Shown: in pieces, positions 51,755-63,961 of the stretch | How positions within the stretch are numbered: the first letter of the stretch is position 1 | Layout of the letters: each line of letters begins with the position of its first letter | Source: Isoetes taiwanensis | Lineage: Eukaryota; Streptophyta; Lycopodiopsida; Isoetales; Isoetaceae | Direction of reading: 5' to 3' | DNA: 64,000 bases | Assembly: GCA_021234155.1 (NCBI GenBank) | Contig: JAJEKV010000106.1 | Span: 2,725,581 to 2,789,580, forward strand | Made by a program: the position numbers and the translations under genes | The notes under the pieces: model-generated | What the model was told of the DNA's origin: nothing | Database searches by the model: none | Seen by the model: the letters and a program-made list of their open reading frames with translations, nothing else

Positions 51755-52431
51755 CACAGTATCCAGTCAACTCATGTATCAAGTTAACTCAGGTTTAACT
51801 GTTCCAGCTTCGGATCAAATTGGTGCCATGTCATATACAAGGGTGAGACTTGTTAATACCAATGTTTTTCTTAGAACTCTCATTCTATGGAGTTTCAGGG
51901 TTACAAAAGAGTATAACCCTCTCAAATATAGGATGCTAATTTACTTAGCCCATATTCTTATGTAGAAATCATCTATCTTGATATTTATAATGGGAGGGTG
52001 CTTAATATCCGGTGACCTCAGCATAGATTTCTTTGGGCTCGCCCAAGAAGACCTTCTTCGCACCACATTAAGGTAAATTTTACCTTCACCATTTTCCACT
52101 GAATTATTTTTTCCTCGGCAGAATATTCTTCTCCGAAAATGCCTAACTTGTCCCGAACTTTATGATGGGTGGGAGCCTTGATATCTGGCATGTATTGCTG
52201 GGCTATGCCCTATGATTTTCTGCAGACTGTCTTTACACAGAAATTGTGTCTCGACAAAAAAATTTTTCCATACGAAATAAGCAGTGTTTGGGGTTTGTTT
52301 TTTTTAGGAATGAATTTCCCATCCAAGACTCTGTTAAACACGGCATAAATAAGAGCTGACTCTTACCTAGCGTTGGCGGTTGCATGCACACAAGGCATCG
52401 ATCTGGAAGATTGCATGAAGCTCCCCAAAAT
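51755..52431. repeat. Unknown dispersed repeat R, copy 2, right part
   Basis: Continuation of R copy 2 after LINE-F, colinear with 40042-40690 of copy 1. The two copies diverge just after GCATGAAGCTCCCC, where a LINE terminal box begins in this copy. Confidence 0.8.
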
Positions 52432-52507
52432 TTTTCAACAGGCACCGATTGGTCTCCGTGGACGATAAAAATACCTTCCTTCCTTCCTTCCTTCCTTCCT
52501 TCCTTCT
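52432..52507 (+). mobile_element. LINE 3'-terminal scrap with (CCTT)n tail
   Basis: CAGGCACCGATTGGTCTCC, then GTGGACGATAAAAATA, directly followed by about eight CCTT units (52474-52507). The box matches the ends of LINE-D and LINE-E. Only the last about 40 bp of the LINE is present, placed at the point where R copies 1 and 2 diverge. Confidence 0.7.
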
Positions 52508-52539
52508 TATTGATTGTTTGGGGGAATTAGGGCAAGTCA

Positions 52540-54470
52540 TCATGGATGAGTCCATGTTTTCTTGGGAGTATACAGAAAATCTCAGTGATATTTGCTATAA
52601 GCCCTCTTCTATTTTAAACCGCTTCTGACAAGAATGCTAAATGTCCTTGTAGCAATCCTAATCTTAGGAACTTCATTGACCCAAGTATTGGACACGTTCG
52701 TACAACGAGTCTTAACATTATCAGGAATAAGGAACTCAGGAACATGTTTAATAAGGATCTAAACCATATTCCCGACAAAGTTCTGATTATTGAGGATCTT
52801 AAGAATGATATCTTGAGAGCTTGTGACAAGTTGTTTGAGCTGCACTTCTACATATGCTTCTGATGATATCTAATGAAGATAAAGTGAAAGTTAAGGATAA
52901 ATCTTGGGAGCTTACCATAAGCGAGGGGTGCATCGGCCATTAATATGGATGGCACAAGGAAATTCCCCTCGGTGATAAGAACGTCACTAATAACCTTAGA
53001 TGGCTAGTGGACAATCTGTACATTTCTAGTGTGGATAAAGCGGCTAACAATCCATGCTTTATATGCCCTATGTTTATTAAGGAAATGGCTCTGAAAAGAA
53101 TTAACACGTTGCTTTGATTTTGTGGCTGGTAATCTTACCTCGATTCATGTTATGGAGAACTTACGAATGACATCATTAGTGCAGTTAATAATATCTGCTT
53201 AAGTTACGATCTTAGTTGATAAAATTCCATATTTGTTAGGAATATTCAAAGCCCATAAAATGGACTACGAGATGGATCACAAATGCTCATAACCACGGTC
53301 TATATGGAAATTTCCCTTGTTGTTCTGAAACCCCACGAATGAAATCTTGACTCATGGGCTGAAATAGCTAAGTTCTGTGTGGAAGCATTTGCATGCAAAT
53401 GCCGTGGACCTATAAACCTTTTTGGGTAGTGGGGTCTATATATGATGTCACTCTAAATCTCCCTAGCATAATTCAGGATGTTTTTGTTGCTAACATTACT
53501 AAATGTTATGAAACCATACCCTTGAATGGAGAGTGTGGCATATGCTATACTATGAAGAAAGTAATAGATGCTGCCTGGAACTATAAAAAAATAAAACACA
53601 AAAAGCATGAGTTATGGATCAAGAAATGTGGTGAAGCTGGTTATAAAATTAAATGGTTCAAATTCACTCCCAACAAGACAAATCTTTGGCGATATCAATC
53701 AACAAAAGTTTGTTGATATCAACATTTGGCTATTAACTAACTGTTATATTGCAATAGGGAAAAATACATGGAGACAAGCTAGTGGTATACCAATTGGCTT
53801 CCCATGTAGTCCTGGATGGTGTAATCTTTACCTTGCTTGGTTCGAGCTAATGTTTATCAAGAATCTGGCAGCGCAAGGTAAATTTGACATTATTAAGATG
53901 TTCTGATATGTATTGCGATACATGGATGATTTGCTTGCCATTAATTGCCCTAGGGTCAAGGAATTCTTAAGTAAAGGACCAGTCTTCAATGAGCAGCCTT
54001 TGCATATTTATGACTTGGATAAACTTGGAATCAAGGAGGAAACTAGTTTTGCTAACAATGGCCCCCTGAACCAAACCTTTGGTCAGAGTGCTAACTTTCT
54101 CAATTTAACTATAGAGATAGTAGACAAATCACATGGTGTGTACAAAACTGTCAGATATGACAAAAGAGATTGCCTTCCTTTCGAATCCATCAAATTTATT
54201 CATCTTTGATGGGTGTAGACCATATCATCAATCAAGGAATGTAATTCTATCACAAGTTTTACCTTGTTTGTACATCAACTCTTGCCATACTGGGGCTGCA
54301 AGGGATATCATCGATCTTATACACATTTTTATAAACAAGGGCTTTGACTGTTGCAGTCTTAAGAGAAGAGTTATCAAGTACATCAGGGACAATACTTTTC
54401 CTGGAATGAAGTTTGACTCCTGTGAGGTTATAGACGCCATTGACAAATACTTCTAATTCTGAGGTATGAG
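52540..54470 (+). pseudogene. Penelope-like / rvt-like reverse transcriptase, broken
   Basis: A reverse transcriptase of a non-LINE, non-LTR kind. 52621-52863 gives KCPCSNPNLRNFIDPSIGHV then TTSLNIIRNKELRNMF. After a stop, about 52950-53115 gives NLRWLVDNLYISSVDKAANN and PCFICPMFIKEMALKRI, an N-terminal block (VDKAANN..FIC) I associate with Penelope-like and related RTs. 53393-53716 has YDVTLNLPSIIQDVFVANIT and CYETIPL (motif A region, with Asp). 53720-53906 has KNTWRQASGIPIGFPCSPGW then CNLYLAWFEL (motif B). RYMDDLLAIN at 53913-53945 is the catalytic YMDD. 54080-54209 has ANFLNLTIEIV and YDKRDCLPFESIKF. The C-terminal part to 54456 reads CHTGAARDIIDLIHIFINKG. About five frame breaks. No GIY-YIG endonuclease was recognised. 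Exact clade uncertain. Confidence 0.72.
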
Positions 54471-55298
54471 CAATCTTATCTATCTTCTTTACTCTAAAAA
54501 TTTTTGCTTTGCGTATAGGGTGTGGCATGGCTCGCTTTTGAGTAGGGGCATGTCACTAATCGAATATCTAATCGGGATGCTTGATGTTTGCCCCACTCTA
54601 CGGTTGGAGGTAGGGTTTTTTTTCTATAAAGAGTGCTTAGTAAGCCAAAATGGGATTAGTAAAACATCTCATTATGTCAAGTTAGACCTTAATTCGACAT
54701 TGATGTAGGGAGCTTTCAAAATTTGCTGACATTATTTACTAATGGACCTCTGGACTCATTTTATTCCCCTAGTCTTGGCCATTAAGAAAATGCTATATTG
54801 TGGCTCTTGGCTTAAGAATATAATCTAGGTGAATATTCCTAGTTGGTAGTGTCTTACCTTATACATTATGGCGGGTCTATTATCCTTCCAGAAATATGGT
54901 CTTGAGGTTGTACTATTGGGGTTATTATTTTAACCTCGGTAATATATCTTGGCTATTTTCGACACGTAGTTAGGGTTGTGGACTTAAAAGATTTTCCAAT
55001 TAACAAGGTTTCTTAAAACCTCCCTACCTTGTAAGCGAACCACGGTGGATTGCTGCCTCACCTTGAGTTGTGGTATCCGAGGTATGGGATGTAAGATTTG
55101 TATGACCAGTTGTATTTATTCTAGACGGATACCCTATCCCGAGCTCCCACGGCAATAAGTTAATGGATTAAGTGGAACTCATTCTTGAAGATGACCTCCC
55201 CTTTACGATTCAGCCAAGCAACGCTGAATGAGATAGTTTTAGAACAAGGAAATTGCATTCAGTATGCAAGACATTGATCGAAAGGCAACAAGATAGGC
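54471..55298. other. No recognised gene
   Basis: Spacer after the RT relic with short ORFs only. It could include the 3' untranslated part of that element, but no terminal repeat is seen. Confidence 0.4.
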
Positions 55299-55469
55299 AT
55301 GGATGGCTTTAACAAGAGAGGCAAGCATAGCTATGGAGGCCAGCAACAAAACAGGCGCTTTCAGGGCTCTCATAGACAAAGCTTTGGAGATACTTCATAT
55401 TTTGTTCCAGAAACGCAACACATGGATGATCATGAATCAGACATCGATGATAATCAGGTATTGACTTAA
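55299..55469 (+). CDS. Small Gln/Arg/Gly-rich ORF, 56 aa, possible exon
   Basis: A complete ATG-to-TAA frame, hydrophilic and compositionally protein-like: a basic Gly/Gln/Arg part (GKHSYGGQQQNRRFQGSHRQ) and then an acidic tail (MDDHESDIDDN). It resembles the disordered end of an RNA-binding protein, but no family can be named. The stop follows a GATAATCAG/GTATTG sequence that could be a splice donor, so it might be an internal exon. Confidence 0.3.
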   Translation: MDGFNKRGKHSYGGQQQNRRFQGSHRQSFGDTSYFVPETQHMDDHESDIDDNQVLT

Positions 55470-55789
55470 TTAGTTCATATGAACAAGTGATCTTTATGCC
55501 TACACATCCAAGAAAATTATCTTTGATATCTGCTCTTGGTTGTCTAGATGTATCTTTGCTGGTTGTAAAAGGTATCTATTTGCTTTTTGCAAATATAGTG
55601 GGCTTATTGACATTTTTATATGTCTACTTTTTTGTAAATAAGCCTCCTCCTATCTGGATTCTCTTGCTTATGTATAGTTTTTTGCGGTCGTGCATCTATT
55701 ACATTTGATTCTTTGGATCATTATTTTCACTATAGTTTTGGCTCTGTTTTGAGTCATGGTGGTTTTGTCATTAGATTTTAAGTTAATTT

Positions 55790-57329
55790 TAATGTTGTGG
55801 CAAAAGGATTACATTAGGTGATCGGTGAATAACAAGAAGCCTAAGGTACCTTTTGGCCTTTGCAAATTACCAGATCTATAGCTAATTTTGTATTGATTGG
55901 GCTGCATGCAGGCTTCTCCTCTTAATGTTTTCCTTTTGTGCATAGTATTAGGAGTTCTTGGGAGATGGCATGCATTTGAGACAAAAGCTTGGAACACATG
56001 AAGCTTGCTAATTGATTCAATATAAATGGTAGACAAAGATCCTTTGTAGAGGTTAAATGTGATTACGGTATTTTCTAGAGATGGTTTTCCTTATTCTCAA
56101 AACCAAGGTACTACATGCGATTTTTATTAGTACTTTGTGAAACAATCGCCTTTGAGCAAAAAGGATCTCCGGCAAGGTAGAATATGATTTTTGTATGATG
56201 ACCTTCAAATTTTCTCTTGGACTAATGGATGGTTATAAACCACATTTATTTTTTGTTACTTCCATTGAAGTCATACATCTTAAATATGTGTTGGGTGTAT
56301 GTTGTATTCTACTGAAACAGCCCTTAAGGTTACCTTGAAAATGTCTGTATTTTTCTAAAATCTTAAATACTGAAATAGCATGTCATAAATATATGATTGA
56401 AATTATCTATTCTCAGTTGTTCCTTTTTATTTTATGGATTATAAATAGGGTATTTCCGTCTTTGTTCTTGAACCATTTCGATTGGCCTAAGTAAGATATG
56501 GCTTATGTATTGTGAGTCATGTTAAGGAAAGGGTTACTCTTAGGAAGGGTTGTGTGGTGTTGTTTTCATAGTATGCATGTTACACATGGGCAGAATTGTG
56601 TCAAGCTCTCCAAATCCTTGAAATGACTGCCATCTACTGAATCAAAGATGGTTTCTCTTAATAAAATATATGTAATGGCGAGGTTGCTATGATTTAAGTT
56701 TTGTAAACACCACTTTTCTAGCTGGGTCATGTAGTAGGAAAGGGTCTACACAGAAATTGCTTGTAGGATACAACATCGAAGGGTTTACCCTTAAAACCGG
56801 ACTACATGGAATGTGAAATATAAGCGAGGGGGTCGTTATTTAATGATTAAACCACCACTGGATTGTGTCCATGTCTCCGGTTTCTTTGGAAAGGGTATTT
56901 TAATTATTACGTATGATAAAAGAATTTTTTATTGCGATCATAGGTTGTCAAAGGGTACCTTGTACAAGGCACATTAAGACCACGATAGAGTTCCTATGCA
57001 CCACTTGTTATACCCGACAATCTTAGGTGGTTATAATTTTGGATCATTACATGTTGTGATCTAGGTTTGGTACGCATGTCCCCTTAAAGACCAGGTTACA
57101 TTGGACTTAGTATTCTGTGGAATATAATGCTTGGTTGGGATTGGATATTAGTAGTATATTTGTTGTTCTTTATGTTCCTGGGCATATGGTACCATCTTGG
57201 ACTATAAGGTCTCGTCGGCGAATAAGATGAGAGGGATTAGTAGAAGGCGATGTTTGTGCTAGGTATGGCTTTACTTAACCCCCTAAGGCGTTAAGCGGCA
57301 ACCTAGGCGCTTAACCTGGAAACCCTATA
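55790..57329. repeat. Unknown dispersed repeat R, copy 3
   Basis: Its start (AAAGGATTACATTAGGTGAT, GAAGCCTAAGGTACCTTTTG) matches 42785-42850. Its end (GGTACCATCTTGGACT...GATGTTTGTGCTAGGTATG) matches 43630-43720. Near 57265-57320 it holds an extra TTAACCCCCTAAGGCGTTAAGCGG, CCTAGGCGCTTAACC palindromic insert. Confidence 0.7.
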
Positions 57330-57338
57330 TAGTTCAAG
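57330..57338. repeat. Probable target-site duplication, left (LINE-G)
   Basis: TAGTTCAAG, identical to 63962-63970. The uninterrupted version lies in R copy 2 at 43728-43736. Confidence 0.6.
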
Positions 57339-57681
57339 AGGGTCCAGCGAGCGACTCTATGATAGAATTGTACAATCCGGTTGGGCGAACAGGCGGCCTC
57401 TGATGTGATCCCGCGGCGAATGGCGTTTACATTCTGGATCTGCAAAGAAAACAATTCTGACGAAAACCGATGAGGGAGATCCAGATGATGGACACTATGA
57501 ACTGTTAAAGGTCTTTGTGATGAATTTCGTCTTTTGCCAAAGATGAATGCGTATTGCCATAGCAGATCTTAGAAGCGACAAAAGATGAGCTACTTCTCAC
57601 AAGAATTACGGTCTACAAAAAGATGAGATAAAAGCAGTTAAACAAGACAATTGGAGACTTTAAGACGCCTCGGCACAAACC

Positions 57682-58330
57682 ACGGAATCTGGACAAATGA
57701 AGATCATGGAATCAATGCGGAGTTAGAAGATCGTGCAGGCGGCTATACTTGAAGGATATAGCTCGGCTTTCCACCATCCGAACAAATAGTGGAGCAAATT
57801 ACTTCTAAAATTGAACATCGGTTGCTAATCTCTTTAACCGGGGACAAGAGAGAATTGCTGAACACAAAGACCGGCCCTTGTTCTTGAATTGTAAGAAAAC
57901 GAAGACACAAAATCAACAATTGAAGCATTCTTCAAAGATACAATGCACCTATCTGATCCAGGCTTCATCTTTTGCAAAAGAATTGGGCGCAAAACAAGAA
58001 GGTAAGCATCGTCCTATTATTTTGAAATTTCAAAGTCTAGAAAGTAGAAACGTTATGCAAATATAGAGGACACTTGAAAGGTCACCCATACGGCTCAATG
58101 ATGATTTGTGATCTGGCAAAGAAAAGAGAACGGAGCAATTGATGGATGAGATCCAGTAAACTGAAAGCTGAAGGGAAAAATGCTTTTTATTGTGAGTCAT
58201 CGGATTGTGAGCATCGGATGGGCATATTTACCCTTTATTCCAAGATCTGGACCGTAAATAGCGATCTCGTTTGTAGGGTATGCATGTACACCACGTTTTT
58301 TGTATCTTGTATATTAAGGTTTGCAAAATA
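57682..58330 (+). pseudogene. LINE-G ORF1: L1-type RRM RNA-binding protein
   Basis: Near 57775-57850 the frame gives VEQITSKIEHRLLISLTGDK, possibly the coiled-coil side. Then, across frame changes, come FFKDTMHLSDPGFIFCK (about 57930-57980) and ELGAKQEGKHRPIILKFQSL with ESRNVM (about 57980-58060), the RRM core of L1/Tx1-style ORF1. LKGHPYGSMM and DLAKKRERS follow, matching the LKG-x-INDDLT region in another frame. MDEIQ and KLKAEGKNAFY (about 58143-58190) are the C-terminal domain signature. Frameshifted at least three times. Homologous in layout to LINE-A ORF1. Confidence 0.72.
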
Positions 58331-58339
58331 CTATAAGGT

Positions 58340-60570
58340 TTGAGAGAATGTACTTAATGGTGTTAATTTTGTACATGTATTGTAATATATTTTGGGGAAT
58401 CTCTCGTTTTTCGTAACCCCCGTGTGAATATGCACCAAACCAAAAGGGGTTTAAGGGGGATTTTAATTTAAATGTGTTAAATGCAATGGTTTGTGTTAAT
58501 AATGTTAATGGTAGTTGTGTGTTAATTGTTATATTAAAAAAATTTTGGGCCCTTCGGACCCAACTAAAGCAAACATAGGCAAACTTTATGGGCCTAAATA
58601 TTAATTACTAAAAGAGCACAATAATATCAAGACAAACAAATTATTTCCATTGCAAACAACTATGAGTACATTTGTGTAATCAATATCTAGCATTATATTC
58701 ATTATATTCATTTTTTGTAATCGAATATTGCAATACAAGAATCATGTAAGCGATTGTAAAAGCGCATTGTCATGCATATGCTAGTGCATATGGTAACATG
58801 TGTAACATCAATACAAGCTGTTTTTGCCCCGAAGCACATAATCAAACATCAGTGCAAGATCTCAACAAATATGGAATGATTCCGGACCGGAATCACCACG
58901 CACATCCTCTATGCCAAAATGTTGACCTAGGCGTTAAGCATGGAACTTATTTTGCAAAAGCCGGTTGGCATTTTGTTTACAGATTGAAACTTAAGTGAAT
59001 AATTTTGCTATCTCATGGAAGAGAATATTCCTACTAAAGACATTAAAAACTAGAGCATGGTAAGTATGAGAGCTCAAACTTATTGGGGCCTACGATATAC
59101 ATTCAAAGTGTTGTTTTTGACTTGATTATTTCAAGCTTCTGAGAAAGGTGTAAAGTATGTGCATTACCTTAGAGTGTCAAGTATTCTAAGTATGCTAAAA
59201 AAGATAAAAGCAGGCTATTTTAAACAACCATGCCCTCTTCTTTCCTAATACGCCATGAATGCGGGAAGTTATAAGGAACTGAGTTATAAGGAAATCAAGA
59301 AAATGAGGAAATCAAGAAAATGCACTGATTCAACTTGCTTTGTATTTGCAAGTTCTATTAACCCAACGGGTAGTTGCCCTCTGGATTGGCTTCTTAAGTG
59401 AAATGACACATGCTTCATAGAAAACAAAACCATTTTGTCTTTGTTTTCATTATTTTGGAACAAGATAAAGGCGACAAATTCAAAGAAACATCAAAGCCTG
59501 CAAGAATCCAAAATCCCTTTGCATTGGGTAATCTGTGCCCTTTTACAGACAAACTATGGCAAAGCCTCTTATGGTGCTTGGATCCCAGACCCCATTCCTC
59601 GGTAGAAAAACCCTGTTTTGAGCTAGGATGGGCAGGATAAAATACGTTACCTGGAACAGAAGGCACCACCATTAATGGGCGGCTTACCGAAGACACCGGC
59701 ATCATTTTAGCCTTGGAAGAGCTTCCTCGGTTGATTGAGCATAACATGAAGAATTTGTGCGAGAAAATCCTTTAGAAAAGCGGATTAGGGGTTGAGTTAT
59801 GATGACCTTGTTTTGGGAACGTGCGAGGCAGATCTTGTCCGGATTATGGCAATATCGGAAGCACTATCATATACGTATTGGATTACATCGCGCCCGGTAG
59901 CGAAAAAAAAAGGTCCTTCCACCATAGCCGGTTTATTCAAAGCTACGATTTCTTTTAAACGATTACGCAAATCTGTAAAATCGAAATGCAAACCCTGCTG
60001 AATATTTCAGGAAAACTTCTGCGCCATGCAATCCTCTCTACGCCATGCTCCTGTTTGTGGGAAAAAAGCACATCTGCGACTATAGCCACAGAAAAAGTTT
60101 GATGCGGGAATCAAAGCTTTTTCTCCCCGACATTCTTCTACTTGTGGGTTTGACCCCCAAACTAATTCGAAGAACCCAAATAGTGTTGTATAAAACAACT
60201 TAGAGATATGGGTCCCGTTTGTATAAAACACCCAGATATTGGTCAGAATTGGATCCGACATAAACAAGCAATCGATACAAGGAATTGGGTCCGACATAAA
60301 CAAGCAATGATACGGTTTCATGGCCAAGCTTTATAAACAAGCAATCGATACGATACGGTTCATGGCCAAGCTTTAGGGCAAAGAAATGCCCTAAATGCTA
60401 TCCACGAGGCTTGCATGTTCAGCCCCTCAAATAAAAAGAGGGCTTTTGTTGTGAGCCCTGGATGTTGGACCATTGAAAAAAAAAACCCTAAATCAACGAC
60501 TAAAGAATGGTGCACTTAGATGCACGCATTAGTACATCCATTCGAATCGCCATGAAATCTTAGGAAAACC
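58340..60570. other. Segment between LINE-G ORF1 and ORF2, possible nested insert
   Basis: About 2.2 kb without LINE motifs. On the minus strand, 59797-60000 gives an uninterrupted HFDFTDLRNRLKEIVALNK with PAMVEGPFFFATGRDVIQYV. It is preceded in that orientation by TATTCAGCAG (acceptor-like) and followed by CAAG/GTCATC (donor-like), so it may be a captured exon. Short direct repeats (GACATAAACAAGCAAT; GGTTTCATGGCCAAGCTTT / GGTTCATGGCCAAGCTTT) lie at 60258-60375. No terminal repeats of the segment were found. Confidence 0.4.
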
Positions 60571-60573
60571 TTT

Positions 60574-63500
60574 GTGAAAAGCGTACAAAACACAAAAAAC
60601 CCCCGTTATTATGCTACATATTGCATAGGAAGTAAAAGACCCTCATCTCTTTTGGCTTGGAATATACATGGTTTTAATGAATCAAAGATTCTTAGTAATA
60701 TGGAAATGTTTGAACAGGTTGATATTCTTGCATTGATGAGACATGGGAACATGAAACAAAGCAGATTGATTCCCATCCATGGGTTTACAACGCTTGAGAC
60801 CGCTTGGAATGAGTTCTGAGGAAGCCCATGAGGGATGGGACTTCATGCTTTGTTAAAATGAAATTTGCAATCTCGGTTAAGCGTGGTCAAAATATGTAAA
60901 CATAAGCGGTATATATGGATTTGTGTAAATAACTGCATTTATGTGGCAATAGTATACTTTGCTCCTTGGAGCCCTATCCCGTGGATCTATAACAGCCCGA
61001 GCTTCTTTGCGAATGACCCATTTTGTTACCTCTCTGCTGATATTGCGTTCTATAAAACTAAAGGACAGGTTTATGTAATAGGGGACATGAATGGCGGACT
61101 CAAGAATAAGCAAAGCTCTTTGTTTTGGCTCATGAAGGAAATCATTTGTGGCTTATGGAGCAGACACCCTTTGTTGTCATGGCCTAGGACCTCTTGTGAT
61201 ATGCATTTGAATAAAATGGGAGAACACATTCTTGACTTATGTGAAGCACATGAATTAGTGTGTATAATGGTGCTGCTATATTTCGAGAATCCAACAAATA
61301 CACATGTTTTTTCAGCCCAATGGAAATAATCTTGTGGATATGTTATTGGGAAGTCGAGATGGTGTGCATTTGGTGACTAGTTTTGAAGTTCTTCCTCAGC
61401 ATGGCATGAGGGACTCACGATCATGCCCCTCTTGTCATAAAATATAAGATGAAAGTCAAATGTCACGGGGAAAAGCAAAAACAAGCCCCACCTAGGTTCA
61501 AAGTGCAATATAAACTTGCTTTGGGCAATATGGAAAGCAATTGATTCGAGGCTTGGAAGGAACTCTTTGGCCTACAGATGATGTTGAGGAAATGCATACC
61601 TTTGCTTAAAAGCGGTCCTATCATAAGCCGCTGCAAGTGTTTTGGACTTACTAAACCAAGATCATAAATACCATAATAAAAAGTGGTTTGATCACGAATG
61701 TATTATGGCAAAGCGCATTACAAGCTGCTATAGACAAATGTGCTGCCAAGAGATTATAAGAATCTTGTCAAGCATAAAAAGCGAAAGTGGGAAAGGGAAC
61801 ACCAAAAACTTCTAGATGATATTGCATTGGATCCAAAATGCTTTTGGACAAACTACTGCGACATCCCCATTGAATTGGGAGAGATCGCACAAGAAAGTTT
61901 GCTTGAATGGATAAGAGAATTATACTTGTTGCTACGACAATGAAATGCAAATTAGTACTGCCTATACTACACTCTTTGATAAGAGTGATGTTACATATGC
62001 TTTACAAAGGATGCAAAATGGGAAATCCTTAGACCTAAATGGGTTACGTCTTTGTTTATGCTTAAATGGGGGTGATCTTTTAAATGATAAGTTGGTTGAC
62101 ATTTGTAACTTGGCTTTTCATTGTGGCTTTCCTGCGGGAATGGTATTTAAGCAAGGTGGTTCCTATTCATAAGTCGGTGATAAAACCCAGGCAAGAAATT
62201 ATCGGACAATTTTGGTTAGCAATGTATTTGCAAAACTCTTTGCAACTATGCTTGAGAGAAAGCTCTCTAATTGGGCTGATGGGAAGAACAGCGGCGCTTA
62301 TGGACAAAAGGTTTTAAGCCATGACCATTCCAATTGTTGATCATTTAGTCACTTTAAAGGGTGATTAATGAAAGCATAAAGGGTACTAGACATAATCCCA
62401 GTTTTGGCCTTCATTGATCTAGCAAAAAGCTTTTGATAGAGTTGATCCGAGGTGACTTCTGCCGATAGGCTAGAGCTGCTACAAGTTCCTCAGGGCTCCA
62501 AAGATTTTCTTTGGCTTACTATGGTACTCATTGAACTTTCATTTCCATTTAAAAGCGAGCGGGTCGAAGCGATTGGGGTGAAATTGGGGGTGCCCTTGTT
62601 CTCCCCACTCTTTGGACTTTATATTGATGAACTTGGGGGTGGCTTGCATTATGGGAGGAGTTGGAGTCAATGTTGGTAGATATCTCATACGTTTACTTTT
62701 GCGGATGATATAGTTTTGATTTCTAGAAGCTGGCTGGCGGTCTCAACATCATTTGGATACTCTTGAGGGGATTTTGCGATCAAAAGGTATGGCTATCAAT
62801 GTTGCAAAATCTAAAGTCATGATAGTTGGCACAAAAAAAAAAAAAACTTTTCGATTTACCATTGGGGAATGTGAGTTAGAAGCAATTGCATAGTTATAAA
62901 TACCTTGGAATAGAGGTGGCAAATAATTATTCATGGAAATTTGCTGAAAAAGCGTGCTACAGTGGGCTAGAACCCTTTATGGTATGTTCCATACTTGTCG
63001 TGTGAATAACTTGTGGCATTGGAAACTTCGGGAGATTACTTTATGATACTCAAGTGAAGGCGATCGTTTTATATGGTACATCCGGCTTGGGCCCTGGACT
63101 TGATCGGCAAAGCTGGGACAAGATTGAAAAAGGTCTGAAAGCGATTTCTCATGGAAGAGCTTGGAACTAAAATGCAAACTCCATCTTTGCATTATGCTTG
63201 TGGAAGCTGGATTGATTCCCCTTGGCCCTGAAGCTTTATCTTGGTACTATTACATATGTAAATCGGTGAAGTTGCTCCCTTGGTCGTCTCCCTTTCCGGG
63301 CTATCGACAATCAAAATGCGAGGATGGTTCTCTCAAGTGATTCAATGGCGAGAAAAGTGGGGTGTAGATGATTACGCTTGGCGGAGTCAACCAAACTAAA
63401 AGAGATGCATGCAAATACTTCCAAAAGTCTTGGGCAAATTGTGGGATCAAATGATATTCTTTGTGAAAATTTTTTTTATAAAGATGAGATTAATAGTATG

Positions 63501-63876
63501 GCTGCATATGGAGAACAATCTTACTTGCTATCTAATATTAGCGGGGAAAAATAGAATCTTGATTTCTCACTCACGAACTTCCTCTCATCATCTGACATTG
63601 AGGCGGGAAGGTGGTATGGAACTCCTCGACATACAAGGTATGCTTGCCAGAGCTGTCTTGATCCTAAAATTGAGTCGAGAGGTACATACTTTTTTGGAGT
63701 GCCACTTTATGAACATATAAATAAGTATAACATTTGAGTTCACATTGTCGGAGCTTTTTAATCGCCTCCAAATCTCCTTAGTTCATATCTCAAGGATGTT
63801 TGGAAGGAGCAGTGACATAATGGAGTTGTTTGTTAATATGGAAATACTTTCGGAAGCTGAGGTGCCTTTGTTTTAA
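60574..63876 (+). pseudogene. LINE-G ORF2: endonuclease/RT, broken
   Basis: The start at 60574 gives SLLAWNIHGFNESKILSNME then EQVDILAL (endonuclease N-terminus). YVIGDMNGGL at about 61072 is the GDFN-type block. A pre-RT region includes HKKRKWEREHQKLL (about 61768) and SDVTYALQRMQNGKSLDLNG (about 61985). RT entry VVPIHKS (about 62157) and VFAKLFATMLERKLSNWAD (about 62228-62280, another frame). Motif B-like GVPLFSPLFGLYIDELGG is at 62590-62640. Catalytic FADDIVLISRS is at about 62694-62730. The finger is split by frameshift: CQSC at about 63647 in one frame, EVHTFLECHF at about 63680-63712 in another. Stops throughout, non-functional. Confidence 0.83.
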
Positions 63877-63961
63877 AAGCCTTGTGGACTATATATTTCT
63901 TGTACTATCTTAAGCCATATGGACTGAGGGTCTTAAATGGCGTGATTAATATATATTTAAC

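Larger units (their letters stand above)
57339..63961 (+). mobile_element. LINE-G: full-length RRM-type LINE with 2.2-kb spacer
   Basis: A plus-strand LINE with ORF1 at about 57682-58330 and ORF2 at 60574-63876. The 3' box is at 63902-63955 (GTACTATCTTAAGCC, ATATGGACTGAGGGTC, GGCGTGATTAATATATA). A 9-bp direct repeat TAGTTCAAG bounds it. ORF1 type and 3' box match LINE-A. The 2.2 kb between the ORFs is absent in LINE-A and may be a nested insertion. Both ORFs are broken. Confidence 0.7.
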
